Assembly (NCBI RefSeq): GCF_014639315.1 | Contig: NZ_BMFY01000016.1 | Span: 1-64,000, forward strand | Reading direction: 5' to 3' | From: Sediminivirga luteola | GTDB lineage: Bacteria; Actinomycetota; Actinomycetes; Actinomycetales; Brevibacteriaceae | DNA: 64,000 nt | Shown: one piece after another, positions 1 through 8,221 of the stretch | How positions within the stretch are numbered: the first letter of the stretch is position 1 | How the letters are laid out: each line of letters starts with the position of its first letter | Notes under the pieces: model-generated | Database searches by the model: none | What the model was told of the DNA's origin: nothing | Seen by the model: only the letters and a program-made list of their open reading frames with translations | Position numbers and translations under genes: made by a program

Positions 1-31
1 CCCGCCCGGCCCGGCGGTGGCCTCACCCCAC

Positions 32-110
32 GGTGGTCTGGCCCCCGGGTCTGGCCTGGTGGTGGTCTGGTCCCGGGTCTGGCCCGGTGGTGGTCTGGCC
101 CGGCGGTGGG
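32..110. repeat. 28-29 bp GC-rich tandem repeat
   Basis: Two full units (32-60 and 61-88) and a partial third (from 89) begin GGTGGTCTGG and continue with a CCCGGGTCTGGCC core. The units differ by single bases and a 1-base indel. No coding potential is apparent; the array sits at the window edge and may continue upstream. Confidence 0.75.
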
Positions 111-640
111 CGTTCCCGTGTGCGTGAGGGGGCACGGTCGTGGTGATAGGACACCACGGTAGTGACGGGACACCACCGTCTACGGTGTGGTTTTGTCACT
201 AGGGTGTCGTTCTGTCACGAACCTGGTGCCCCGGGGTGGTCTGACGTGGACACCCCTGCTGCCCTCCGTTCTTCGGTGGGTAGCGGGGGTGTTCTCATGT
301 CGCGGGGTGTGCGGGTGGCGTGCGGGAGAGGACACCTACCTGGCAGCCGGGCCGGGTCGGGAGTCGGTAGGCGCTTCCCGGCTGCGTGAGGGGACACCAT
401 CGTGGTGACAGGACACCACGATAGTGACAGGACACCGCCGTGGTGACAGGACACCACCGTCTACGGTGTGGTTCTGTCACCAGGGTGTGGTTTTGTCACG
501 AACCTGACGCCCCGGGGCGTGTGGGTGTCGTTCCGGCGGACCGCCACGGATACGGGGCGTTCACCCTGCCGTCCTGTCACTAAGGTGTGGTTTTGTCACC
601 AGGGTGTGGTTCTGTCACGAGCCCGACGCCTCGGGGAATG
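111..640. repeat. Interspersed inverted/direct repeat field, about 130 bp modules
   Basis: Clusters at 139-219, 391-500 and 571-619 are made of a 13-16 base motif (GTGACAGGACACCAC on the top strand) and its inverted counterpart (GTGTGGTTTTGTCAC). In the first two clusters both meet at a CCGTCTACGG axis. Flanks are also conserved: a TGCGTGAGGGG segment before clusters 1 and 2, and a GAACCTG...CCCCGGGG segment after each cluster. So whole modules, not only motifs, are repeated. The same family recurs at 44100-44177. No convincing gene lies in 1-666. Remnants of a non-autonomous mobile element are possible; no transposase is present. Confidence 0.8.
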
Positions 641-666
641 ATGCCCGCAGGTCTCGTTAGTGCCCG

Positions 667-1635
667 TTAGTGCCCGTAGTGCTCGGCGAGGCGTTCCAGG
701 CCCTCGTCGATGCTGATCCGCGGGCGCCAGTCCAGCGCTTCGCGGGTGCGGCGCTGGTCGAACCAGTGCGCGGTGGACAGCTGCTCGGCCAGGAATCTGG
801 TCAGCGGCGGCTCGTCCTCACGCTCTTTGAGGTTCCACACCTTCTCAACGGCCGCCCCGGCCACCAGCGCCGGCGCCACCGGGATGCGCAGCTTAGGCGC
901 GGGCGCGCCGGCCGCCTGGGCGATGCCGGTGATCAGCTCACCGATGGGCCGCGGCTCGCCGTTCGTGACGACGAGCGCTTCGCCGTGCACCTGCTCCACC
1001 CGGTCCACGGCCGCCACCGCCGCGTCCACCGCGTTGTCGATGTACAGCGTGTCCACGAGGGCAGCACCGGAACCCAGCACCGGCATGCGACCCTTCCGGG
1101 CGCGGTCGGCGATGCGTTCGGTCAGCTGGGTGTCCCCCGGCCCCCACATCAGGTGCGGGCGGATGGCCAGGACGCGGAAGTCATCGGCGTCCGCGGCCAG
1201 GGCCGCCAGCTCGCCAGCCGCCTTGGTCCGGGCGTAATCGCCGCGCGCCCGCACCGGATCGGCGGGACCGGCAGGAGCGCCGATGAGCGAATGCCCGGCG
1301 TGCGCCACCGAGGGCGAGGACACCTGCACCCAGCGGCGGACACCGGCGGCGCGGGCCGCGGCCAGCAGCGTCTTGGTGCCGCCGACGTTGACCTGCTCGA
1401 ACTCGCTGGCCGGGCCCATCATGGAGACCTTCGCGGCCACGTGGAGGACGGTGTCCACCCCGCGCACCGCCTGCTCCACGGCCTGCGGATCGGTGACGCT
1501 GCCCAGGATGTCCGTGGCCCCGGCCACGCCGGATGGCCGCCGCTGCAGGGTCACCACATCGTCGCCACGCTCGGCGAACCGTCGTGCCGCGCCCGAGCCG
1601 AGCAGCCCGGAAGCACCCGTGACCAGGATCTTCAT
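667..1635 (-). CDS. oleD: OleD, NAD(P)-dependent 2-alkyl-3-oxoacid reductase
   Basis: A 322-residue extended short-chain dehydrogenase. The N-terminus carries the nucleotide-binding TGASGLLGSG motif (residues 6-15), and a YARTK catalytic Tyr/Lys pair lies near residue 135. In the Ole pathway this enzyme reduces the 2-alkyl-3-ketoacid made by OleA to the beta-hydroxy acid used by OleC. The ATG at 1635 overlaps the TGA of oleBC in an ATGA junction, so translation is coupled. Length and position match OleD of Micrococcus. It is the last gene of the operon, before the repeat field. Family alone would allow other sugar or steroid substrates; the neighbours decide the call. Confidence 0.92.
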   Translation of the reverse strand: MKILVTGASGLLGSGAARRFAERGDDVVTLQRRPSGVAGATDILGSVTDPQAVEQAVRGVDTVLHVAAKVSMMGPASEFEQVNVGGTKTLLAAARAAGVRRWVQVSSPSVAHAGHSLIGAPAGPADPVRARGDYARTKAAGELAALAADADDFRVLAIRPHLMWGPGDTQLTERIADRARKGRMPVLGSGAALVDTLYIDNAVDAAVAAVDRVEQVHGEALVVTNGEPRPIGELITGIAQAAGAPAPKLRIPVAPALVAGAAVEKVWNLKEREDEPPLTRFLAEQLSTAHWFDQRRTREALDWRPRISIDEGLERLAEHYGH

Positions 1636-4600
1636 GGCGTGCCCACCGCCTGTCCGCTGAGGACCCGGTCCGCCCAGACGGCCAGCCGGGAACGGTCGAT
1701 CTTCGAGTTGTGCCGGATGTCGGTGGGGAACTCGTGCGTGACGAGCACCGCGGCGATCTCCACCGGCGCGGGCAGGGCCCTGGCGGCGGCGCGCACCGCC
1801 CGGGCGAGGGGCTGCGGCGCCAATCCGGTGCGCAGTCGCGGCGCACCGCTGCTGCGGGCGTCCCCGGTGCGGGCACGACTGGCGCGCTCGGGATCCGCCG
1901 CGAGCGCCTCGGGCTCGGGTTCGATCACGGCGACCGCCACCTGCGTACCGGCGGGGCCGACGCCGACGACGGCCGAGCGGAAGACCCCCGGCACCGTGTC
2001 GATCGCCGCCTCAGGGCCGCCGGGTCCCAGCGGCCCCTCAGGGGTGCTGATCACGTGCTGCAGGCGTCCTTCGATCCACAGCCGGCCCTCGGCGTCGATA
2101 TGCCCGATGTCGTTCGTCCGATGCCGGGCCAGCGCACCGGAGACGTCCCTGGCACCGGCCGCGCCCGCAGCGCGCCCCGCCGGCTTCCCGGTGTCTCGTT
2201 TGCTGAGCGCATCGGTGTACCAGAGCCGGTCGTAACGCTCCTTGATGTGCGGGGCCGAGACGATCACCTCACCCAGCCGGCCCACCGCCTCCGCCGGCGG
2301 TAGCAGCTCCTCGGTAGGGCGGCCCAGGTCGTCGAGCGGGCTGATGAGCAGCTCCACGCCCTCCACCGGCCGGCCCACGCACACGCCGCGTTCGCTCGTG
2401 GTGCGGGCCCGGGCGACCTCGTGCCGTTCGATGTCGGTCAGCAACAGCCCCTCGGTCATGCCGTAGGGGGAGTGGATCTCCGCGTTCGGGAAGACCTGCG
2501 CCACCTCGTTCATCAGTTCCAGCGGCACCGGCGCGCCCGCCGAGAGGACGAGGCGCACCCTCGCCAGGGCGCGGTGCCCGGCGAGGTCGAGCTGGCGGGC
2601 GGTGGCCACGACGTTCACGAGTGCCGCGGGCGAGGCGAATACGATGCTGGCGTCCCCGGCCTCGGCGGCGCGGGCCACCGCGGTGGCCGTCAGGGTGGAC
2701 GGCTTGGTCACGGACATGTCCGGGGTGACCGTGGTGGCGCCGATTCCCGGGCCGAGCAGCGCGAACGGCGCGAAGCCCGCCACCAGACCAGAATCCGGGG
2801 TGATCCCGAAGGTGTCGATCAGCCGCCGCACCAGCGCCGAGAGCCGCCCGTGGGTGTAGAGCACGCCCTTGGCCGGACCGGTCGACCCGGAGGTGAACAG
2901 CACCGCCGCCGGGTCCTCCGGCGCTGGGTCGGGCAGCCGCTGTGAACCCGGCTCGGTGCGGGCCAGGGCGGTCAGGCTGGTCTCCACGCCCAGCGCTTTG
3001 CCCGCGGCGCCCGTCATCGGGCGCACGGAGATCCGGCGCCCCTTCCATCCCTTCGCCCGGGCCAAGGTCAGCCCCGGCGTCTCGCCGATGATCCAGGACG
3101 GCCCAGCGGCACGCACGGCACGGGTCATGCCGGCCGGGCCGAGGCCGGCATCGGCGACCACGACGACGGCGCCGATGCGCACGCAGGCGTAGAGGGCCGC
3201 GGTGAGGTTGTTGCCGGGCGGGATCAGCAGCGAGACGCGGTCACCCGGCCTCACCCCCTGGGCGACCAGGCCGGCGGCGATGCCGTTCACGACCCGCGCG
3301 AGCTTGGCCCAGCTGACCGGCCGCGGCTCGGGCCCGGACATGTCCACGCTGGCGATGGCGTCATCGCCAGCGCGTTCGTCGATGAGTGCCCACAGCGGCG
3401 GCAAGGGGTGGCCCTCACCGGCGGTTGTCTCGGCTCCGGTGACCCCGTCAATGGCGGCGCTGGCGGCGCCTTGAGCAGTCTCGTTCTCGGTCGCACCGAC
3501 ATCCGCCGTGCCGGTGGCGCCTTGAGCAGCGCCGCTCTCGGTGAGTCCGCCGGTTCCATGGGCGGCCACGCCGGCGCCCGCGCGAGCGCCGCGCTCGCCG
3601 TGGCGTTCAGCGCCTTCGCCGTATCCCTCCGCGACAGTCGCTGCCGCTTCCCTTAGGGAGGCCTGCGCAGCATCCGCCGGACCCGCCTCCGGCTGTGAAC
3701 CCGCGACGGTCACCACACCGCGACCTGCCGCCGGCACCGCGTCGCCGAGCCAGCGCAGCACGGCCGCGGAGACATCCGCCTCTTCGGCCAGGAGGTGCCC
3801 GGCCTTCTCGAACCGGTGCACATCGGCGTGCGGCAGCCGTGTCATGAGGTCTTGCAGGTGGTACTCCTGGAACACCGGATCGCGCGGCCCCCACAGGATG
3901 AGGGCAGGCCGGTCGAAGGAGCGCAGCTCGGTCCCGATGCGGGCCAGCTCATCGGCGCTCGGATGCGAGGGACCGGCCGGGATGTCGGCGACGAATCCGC
4001 CGATGCCGCCACGCAGGGCGGGCGCGGCGTAGGGCGCCAGGTACGCCTCCTTGACCTCGGGCGCCAGCGGTTCAGCGGTCAGGCGCAGTGTGACCTCGGA
4101 GAACGCCTTGGTCAGCACCGTGGAACCGGGCAGTAGCGGGCCGGCCAGGGCGGCGCGCAAGGGCGCCGGCACGGGTTCGCCTTCCGGCTGATGGACGGCG
4201 GTGTTGAGGGTCATCGCGGCGGCGATGTCTGCCCGGTGCCGGGCCGCCCAGCCGAGCGAGATGGTGCCGCCCCAGTCGTGGCCCAGGGTGACGAGCGGCC
4301 GGTCGTCGCCCCGGAGGTCCAGGCCCTCGGCAAGCACGTCCAGGTCCGCGATGCGTTCCCCGAGACGCCGGTAACCGGCATCATCGCGCCCCTCGCCCGG
4401 GGTGGGAAGCGCAGGGTGCTCCAGCCGCTCCGAGTAGCCCATGTCGAGCTGGTCCGGCGCGACGAGGCGCCAGGCATCCCCGCCGGCACGCGCCTGCCGC
4501 AGGGTGGCTTCGGCGAGGTGACGCCATAAGTAGCTGTAGGTGGGATTGCCGTGCACCGCGAGGATGGTGCCGCGGGCCTCGATGCCCTCGGCCTCCAGCA

Positions 4601-4730
4601 GCGGGCCAGTGTCCAGCAGATGGAAGCCTCGCGACCCGTCGTGGGCCTGAACCGTGAGGAGCCGGCTGAAGCCGGGATTCCAGCCGGCCAGTCCGGTGGG
4701 CAGGCTGGCGGCGCGCGGGGGGAACCTCAC
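1632..4730 (-). CDS. oleBC: OleBC fusion: beta-lactone decarboxylase plus beta-lactone synthetase
   Basis: I start this 1032-residue protein at GTG 4730: it overlaps the oleA stop as GTGA, follows a GGAG eight bases upstream, and begins just before recognisable homology. Residues 1 to about 320 are an alpha/beta hydrolase of the haloalkane dehalogenase type (HGNPTYSYLW near 60, nucleophile Asp152 in GHDWGG), matching OleB, which decarboxylates cis-beta-lactones to cis-olefins. An Ala/Gly/Thr/Glu-rich linker of roughly 100 residues follows. The rest is an acyl-adenylate-forming domain (TSGSTGPAKG near 610, TDALSKRDTGK further on) matching OleC, which makes the beta-lactone from the hydroxy acid with ATP. 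The fusion is known from Micrococcus and relatives; elsewhere oleB and oleC are separate. Confidence 0.93.
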   Translation of the reverse strand: MRFPPRAASLPTGLAGWNPGFSRLLTVQAHDGSRGFHLLDTGPLLEAEGIEARGTILAVHGNPTYSYLWRHLAEATLRQARAGGDAWRLVAPDQLDMGYSERLEHPALPTPGEGRDDAGYRRLGERIADLDVLAEGLDLRGDDRPLVTLGHDWGGTISLGWAARHRADIAAAMTLNTAVHQPEGEPVPAPLRAALAGPLLPGSTVLTKAFSEVTLRLTAEPLAPEVKEAYLAPYAAPALRGGIGGFVADIPAGPSHPSADELARIGTELRSFDRPALILWGPRDPVFQEYHLQDLMTRLPHADVHRFEKAGHLLAEEADVSAAVLRWLGDAVPAAGRGVVTVAGSQPEAGPADAAQASLREAAATVAEGYGEGAERHGERGARAGAGVAAHGTGGLTESGAAQGATGTADVGATENETAQGAASAAIDGVTGAETTAGEGHPLPPLWALIDERAGDDAIASVDMSGPEPRPVSWAKLARVVNGIAAGLVAQGVRPGDRVSLLIPPGNNLTAALYACVRIGAVVVVADAGLGPAGMTRAVRAAGPSWIIGETPGLTLARAKGWKGRRISVRPMTGAAGKALGVETSLTALARTEPGSQRLPDPAPEDPAAVLFTSGSTGPAKGVLYTHGRLSALVRRLIDTFGITPDSGLVAGFAPFALLGPGIGATTVTPDMSVTKPSTLTATAVARAAEAGDASIVFASPAALVNVVATARQLDLAGHRALARVRLVLSAGAPVPLELMNEVAQVFPNAEIHSPYGMTEGLLLTDIERHEVARARTTSERGVCVGRPVEGVELLISPLDDLGRPTEELLPPAEAVGRLGEVIVSAPHIKERYDRLWYTDALSKRDTGKPAGRAAGAAGARDVSGALARHRTNDIGHIDAEGRLWIEGRLQHVISTPEGPLGPGGPEAAIDTVPGVFRSAVVGVGPAGTQVAVAVIEPEPEALAADPERASRARTGDARSSGAPRLRTGLAPQPLARAVRAAARALPAPVEIAAVLVTHEFPTDIRHNSKIDRSRLAVWADRVLSGQAVGTP

Positions 4731-5749
4731 CAGACGATCTCCGTCATGGCCGTGTTGATTCCCGAGCCGACGCCCATGCATAGCACCCGGTTGCCCGGCT
4801 GGAGGTTCTGGGTCTCCCGGGCCAGGGTGATCGGCAGGGAGGCGGGGCCGACGTTCCCGAGCTTCGGGTAGGTCAGCGGCACGCGGTCCCGGATCAGGTC
4901 GATCGCCTTGACGATGGCGTCGGTGTGGATATGGGAGACCTGGTGCATCACGTAGCGGTCCATCTGACGCCAGTCCCATTCCTGCTGCGCCTCGCGCCAC
5001 GCGGCCACCACCAGCTTCATGCCGTTCTCCAGCAGCGCCTTCGCGTTGGTGAACATGCCCTTGTGGTCGCCGACGCAGAGCTCGTGGTGCTCGGTGCCGG
5101 CCCGTGCGATGCCGCCCTTGATCCGGTGGCCTTCCGGGTGGCGGTCGGCCGGGCCGATGACCGCTGCGGCGGCGCCGGAGCCCAGGGTCAGGCTGGCGAA
5201 CTCGTTCATGAACTCGTCGCGGGTGATCTGGGGCTCATTGAGGCGGTTGAGCGTAGCCTGCTGCACTTTGGCGGCGTCCTCACCGTCGACGATGAGGGCG
5301 TAGTCGATCTGGCCGGAGTCGATCATCGTCGCGGCGAGGGTCATGCCGTTGACGAAGCCCAGGCAGGCGTTGGTGATGTCGAAGTTCATCGCGCCCGGCT
5401 GCAGTCCCAGGCCGTGGTGAATCGCGACGGCGACACTCGGTTCGAGGTTCTCCCGGGTGACGGACGTGTTGATCAGCAGGCCCACCTGGTCGGGGCGGAT
5501 GCCGGCCTCGGCAAGGGCTTTCTCCCCCGCCTCCACGGCTCCGGCCTGGAAGTCTCCGGAGTCGTGCCAGTTGCGGCGTTCGGTCACGCCGGCGACCCGT
5601 TCGAGCAGGCCCTGAGGCAGCCGGAGCCGCTTGAGCGTAGGGGCCAGTACCCGGTCGAACTCGCTGGAGGGGACAGGGACGGGAGCGGTGACCTCAGCAA
5701 CCGAGAGGAGCGCAGCGTTGTGGTGGCGGAAAGTGGTATTGCCGGTCAC
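4727..5749 (-). CDS. oleA: OleA, thiolase-fold acyl-CoA head-to-head condensing enzyme
   Basis: A 340-residue FabH/KAS III-like protein. Cys129 lies in TNACLGF, a His in MHQVSHIH and an Asn in GSGINTAM complete the thiolase triad, and Glu103 in TRENLEPS matches the extra base of OleA. OleA joins two fatty acyl-CoAs by non-decarboxylative Claisen condensation, the committed step to long-chain internal olefins. The start is GTG 5749 behind an AAGGA six bases upstream. It is the first gene of oleA-oleBC-oleD. A duplicated 25-bp element lies 54-103 bases upstream and may control the operon. Confidence 0.93.
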   Translation of the reverse strand: MTGNTTFRHHNAALLSVAEVTAPVPVPSSEFDRVLAPTLKRLRLPQGLLERVAGVTERRNWHDSGDFQAGAVEAGEKALAEAGIRPDQVGLLINTSVTRENLEPSVAVAIHHGLGLQPGAMNFDITNACLGFVNGMTLAATMIDSGQIDYALIVDGEDAAKVQQATLNRLNEPQITRDEFMNEFASLTLGSGAAAAVIGPADRHPEGHRIKGGIARAGTEHHELCVGDHKGMFTNAKALLENGMKLVVAAWREAQQEWDWRQMDRYVMHQVSHIHTDAIVKAIDLIRDRVPLTYPKLGNVGPASLPITLARETQNLQPGNRVLCMGVGSGINTAMTEIVW

Positions 5750-5802
5750 TCAAGTTCCTTGTCAGTCGGTTAACAGTGCGACCACGGGCAGATCGACTCA
5801 AT

Positions 5803-5852
5803 TCTAGAGGGCGAGCCTGCATGAAACTCTAGAGGCCGAGTCTGCGTGAAAC
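5803..5852. repeat. Tandem 25-bp duplication upstream of oleA, possible operator
   Basis: Copies 5803-5827 and 5828-5852 both read TCTAGAGGnCGAGnCTGCnT followed by GAAAC, differing at three positions. They lie head to tail in the oleA promoter region. The rest of the 327-base gap (5750-6076) shows no gene. A regulator-binding role is inference. Confidence 0.7.
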
Positions 5853-6076
5853 ATGAAACGCGTCATGCCGGCTTCGCGGGCCGGTCCCGTCGTCCTCCAG
5901 AGGCTCCGGCCCGGCCTTCCCGGAGTCCCCGCCGCCGGCGTCGTCACCTGCGCCGGACGCGGAAACCGTGCCGGTTGCTGCAGCGAACGCCGCGGCACCT
6001 CGCGCGGGGCGTCCGCCGCAAGGCTCAGGCCCCGGCCCGGCTCAGATCCCGTCCGGCCGATGCCGGCCGGCGGGGA

Positions 6077-6865
6077 TCAGGCGGGCTTACGGCAGATCAT
6101 CAGTTCCGTGCTCGGTCCTTCCGGCATCGCGCGCACCAGGCGTTTCTCCAGCGGGTAGAGCGCGGCACCGGTAGCCCAGCCGAGCGGCGGCAGCGACGTC
6201 GCGGCACGCATCGCCGCTCCCCAGGCACGGCGGCGCAGCCACCCCGAATCGACCTGGGCGTTCATCAGGACGAACATCGGCGTGTGCCGGACGACCTCGA
6301 AGCCGGCGCCGAGCAGGGAGCGTTCGATCCGATGCCGCGACCGGTTGGCCTGCCGAGGACCGCGCTGTTCGGGCACGTGCAGGAAGTTCTCCGAGAAGAC
6401 GAACCAGCCGCCGGGACGCAGCAGCCGCCAGGCGTTCCGGATCGCCTGGTCGTGGCCGGCGTCGTCGGTGATGTGGAACAGGACGTCCATGGCGTTGACG
6501 ACGTCGAAGGTGCCTTCGGGCACGGGCAGCTGCGGATCCGTGGCGTCGAACTCATGGAACTCGTGCTCCGGGAAGCGCTCACGCAGATTCGCCACGGCCG
6601 CCGCGGTGATGTCCGAACCGGTGATCTCGGCGGCGCCGAGCTCCTTCCACAGGCGGACGTAGAAGCCGGTGCCGGAGCCGATGTCGAACACCCGAGAGGA
6701 TCCCGGGTCGATGGGGGACTCGCGGATCTCCCGCAGGAAGACGTCCCGGCGCAGCCGGTACATCCACATGTTGAACTGCTTGCCCAGGGCGCGATAGCCC
6801 ACACCGGTCTCGCTCCAGTCCTGGCTCAACCGGTCCTGCCAGAAGTCACGGTTTCCGCTCGCCAT
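6077..6865 (-). CDS. Class I SAM-dependent methyltransferase
   Basis: A 262-residue protein with a Rossmann-type SAM site, DIGSGTGFYV near residue 67, followed by an acidic GSDIT strand and a DVVNAMDVLFH motif IV region. It belongs to the Methyltransf_11/25 group, which modifies small molecules, lipids or quinones; the substrate cannot be told. It is co-directional with oleA but 327 bases upstream, so probably a separate unit. The ATG lies exactly seven bases after a TAGTGT hexamer, suggesting a leaderless transcript. Confidence 0.85.
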   Translation of the reverse strand: MASGNRDFWQDRLSQDWSETGVGYRALGKQFNMWMYRLRRDVFLREIRESPIDPGSSRVFDIGSGTGFYVRLWKELGAAEITGSDITAAAVANLRERFPEHEFHEFDATDPQLPVPEGTFDVVNAMDVLFHITDDAGHDQAIRNAWRLLRPGGWFVFSENFLHVPEQRGPRQANRSRHRIERSLLGAGFEVVRHTPMFVLMNAQVDSGWLRRRAWGAAMRAATSLPPLGWATGAALYPLEKRLVRAMPEGPSTELMICRKPA

Positions 6866-7166
6866 GAGCCCACACTACAAGGTGGCCCGCCTCGTCCTCG
6901 ACCGCCGTCTGTGTTCGTGCCGGCGCCTGTGGGGAGACACTGCGCTCAGAGGCACCGCGAACGTGCGGCGACCGCGGTCTCGCTACACGGATGGGGCCCG
7001 TCGATTCGATGCGACTCGATGCGATGTGACTCGATGCGCCGTCGTCAGTCCTTCCAGCGGCGACTCATACGGCGAGGGCCGTTATCGCCGGAGCCCGGAC
7101 GCTCATCACCGACGGCGCGTGGCAGGCACAGACCGCCGATGATGCACTGGCGGCCCCGCGGCCCCG
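6866..7166. other. Intergenic region with short repeats
   Basis: No credible gene. It holds the methyltransferase -10 (6872-6877), three GACTCGATGC-type 10-mers (7003-7012 with one mismatch, 7013-7022, 7028-7037), and a 15-base sequence CGTCAGTCCTTCCAG at 7043-7057. The last is repeated at 7165-7179 over the stop-codon end of the next gene, as if that gene's 3' tail had been copied. Confidence 0.6.
6872..6877 (-). promoter_or_regulatory. -10 hexamer for leaderless methyltransferase mRNA
   Basis: Read on the minus strand this is TAGTGT, followed by six bases and then the ATG at 6865. Transcription would start at or next to the A of the ATG. No clear -35 is seen and no Shine-Dalgarno is present. 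Confidence 0.5.
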
Positions 7167-8012
7167 TCAGTCCTTCCAGAGGCCGTAGGAGTCGGCCAGC
7201 GCGGCGATCTTCTGGGCGCGCTTGAGCCGGGGCAGGTACGAACCGTCGCCGATCTCCTCGCCGGCCTCGTGACGGGCGATCATGTCCTTGGCCCAGCGCC
7301 GCTCGTCATCGCTGGGCGAGAGCGCCGTGTTGATGGCGTCGACGTGGTCCACGTTCAGGCAGAGCCGGCCGGTCATGCCCATCTCCACGGTGGCGCGGCT
7401 ACCCAGCCGGGCCTCTTCGGCGGTGTCCGTGACCGGGGGCGGGCCGTCGATGGCGCCCGGCAGCTTGCCCACCCGGGAGGCCACGACCAGCTTGCCGCGC
7501 GCGTAGGCGAGGGCCAGCGGACTATCGGAGACTCCGGTGTCCTTGCGGAAGTCATTGGTGCCGAAGGCGAGGCGGAAGGTGCCCGGCGCCAGTGCGATGT
7601 CCGTGGCGCGCTCGATGCCGCGCGCCGACTCGATCAGCGCGATCACCGGGACGCCGGCGTGCAGCCGCATGGCGGTGAGCGTGACCTGCTCGGGGCGTTC
7701 GGTCTCCGGCAGCACGATGCCGCGCAGGCCCTCGACGGCGTCCAGGGCGTCCAGGTCCTTGGCCCAGTGCTCGGTGTTCATGGCGTTGACGCGCACCCAG
7801 GCGGGCATCCCGGAGCTGAGCGCGCGGACCACGTTCTCCCGGGCCTCGTCCTTGCGGTCCTCCGGGACGGACGCCTCCAGATCGTAGACGACCGAGTCGC
7901 TGTCCGACATGAGAGCGGGCTCGAAGAGCTCGGTCTTCACGGCGTTGACGAGCAGCCAGGAGCGGGACAGTTTGGCGGGAAGAGCGGCAGCGCGCTTGTT
8001 GCGGATACCCAT
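7167..8012 (-). CDS. CitE-like HpcH/HpaI-family CoA-ester lyase
   Basis: A 281-residue TIM-barrel protein of the citrate lyase beta/HpcH-HpaI superfamily. Family motifs are SDSDSVVYDLEASVP, with an acidic metal-binding site, WVRVNAMNTEHW, and ALIESARGIERA carrying the metal-binding Glu. These enzymes cleave or hydrolyse CoA esters such as citramalyl-, malyl- or beta-methylmalyl-CoA. No citF/citD partners are nearby, so a stand-alone lyase or thioesterase is likelier than citrate lyase. I prefer ATG 8012 to upstream in-frame starts because homology begins there and a promoter ends two bases before it. Confidence 0.82.
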   Translation of the reverse strand: MGIRNKRAAALPAKLSRSWLLVNAVKTELFEPALMSDSDSVVYDLEASVPEDRKDEARENVVRALSSGMPAWVRVNAMNTEHWAKDLDALDAVEGLRGIVLPETERPEQVTLTAMRLHAGVPVIALIESARGIERATDIALAPGTFRLAFGTNDFRKDTGVSDSPLALAYARGKLVVASRVGKLPGAIDGPPPVTDTAEEARLGSRATVEMGMTGRLCLNVDHVDAINTALSPSDDERRWAKDMIARHEAGEEIGDGSYLPRLKRAQKIAALADSYGLWKD

Positions 8013-8050
8013 GATGCTCAAGCCTAGTGGGTACGGGCTGCCGCCGTGAA
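8013..8050 (-). promoter_or_regulatory. Promoter of the CitE-like gene, near-leaderless
   Basis: On the minus strand a TTCACG (8050-8045) and a TAGGCT (8026-8021) are separated by 18 bases. Transcription would begin one to three bases before the ATG at 8012. No Shine-Dalgarno is visible, consistent with leaderless translation. Confidence 0.5.
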
Positions 8051-8146
8051 GAATCGCCACAACTCCCCGCGGTCGCATTGGCGTTTCCCGCCAAGCGAGG
8101 CACATCAGCCGGCGGTGCGCGTCGCCGCGCCGCTATCTCCCGAGCT

Positions 8147-8186
8147 GTGCACTAATTCCAGGTGAGCTCACCCGGAATTTGTGCAC
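8147..8186. other. 40-bp near-perfect palindrome
   Basis: The arms start GTGCAC, continue through AATTCC and meet at GGTGAGCTCACC. Only two symmetric pairs fail to match. It lies between two minus-strand genes, after the stop of the 8222-8524 gene and about 100 bases above the CitE-like promoter. It could terminate transcription of the upstream gene or be an operator. The AT pairs inside and the lack of a loop or T-tract make an operator or cruciform at least as likely. Confidence 0.8.
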
Positions 8187-8221
8187 CCCTCCGGAAGTAA
8201 GCCTTCCTGCCGGACCGCTCT

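Noticed and set aside
111-640. A CRISPR array
   Set aside because: The motifs alternate in orientation, spacing is only a few bases, and there are no unique 30-40 base spacers or cas genes.
670-2235. A 521-codon plus-strand frame over oleD/oleBC
   Set aside because: It is the antisense shadow of the ole genes; high GC keeps reverse frames open. It has no homology and no ribosome site.
5853-6076. Small ORFs between oleA and the methyltransferase gene
   Set aside because: None has a Shine-Dalgarno or leaderless promoter, and codon use is not biased as in real genes here.
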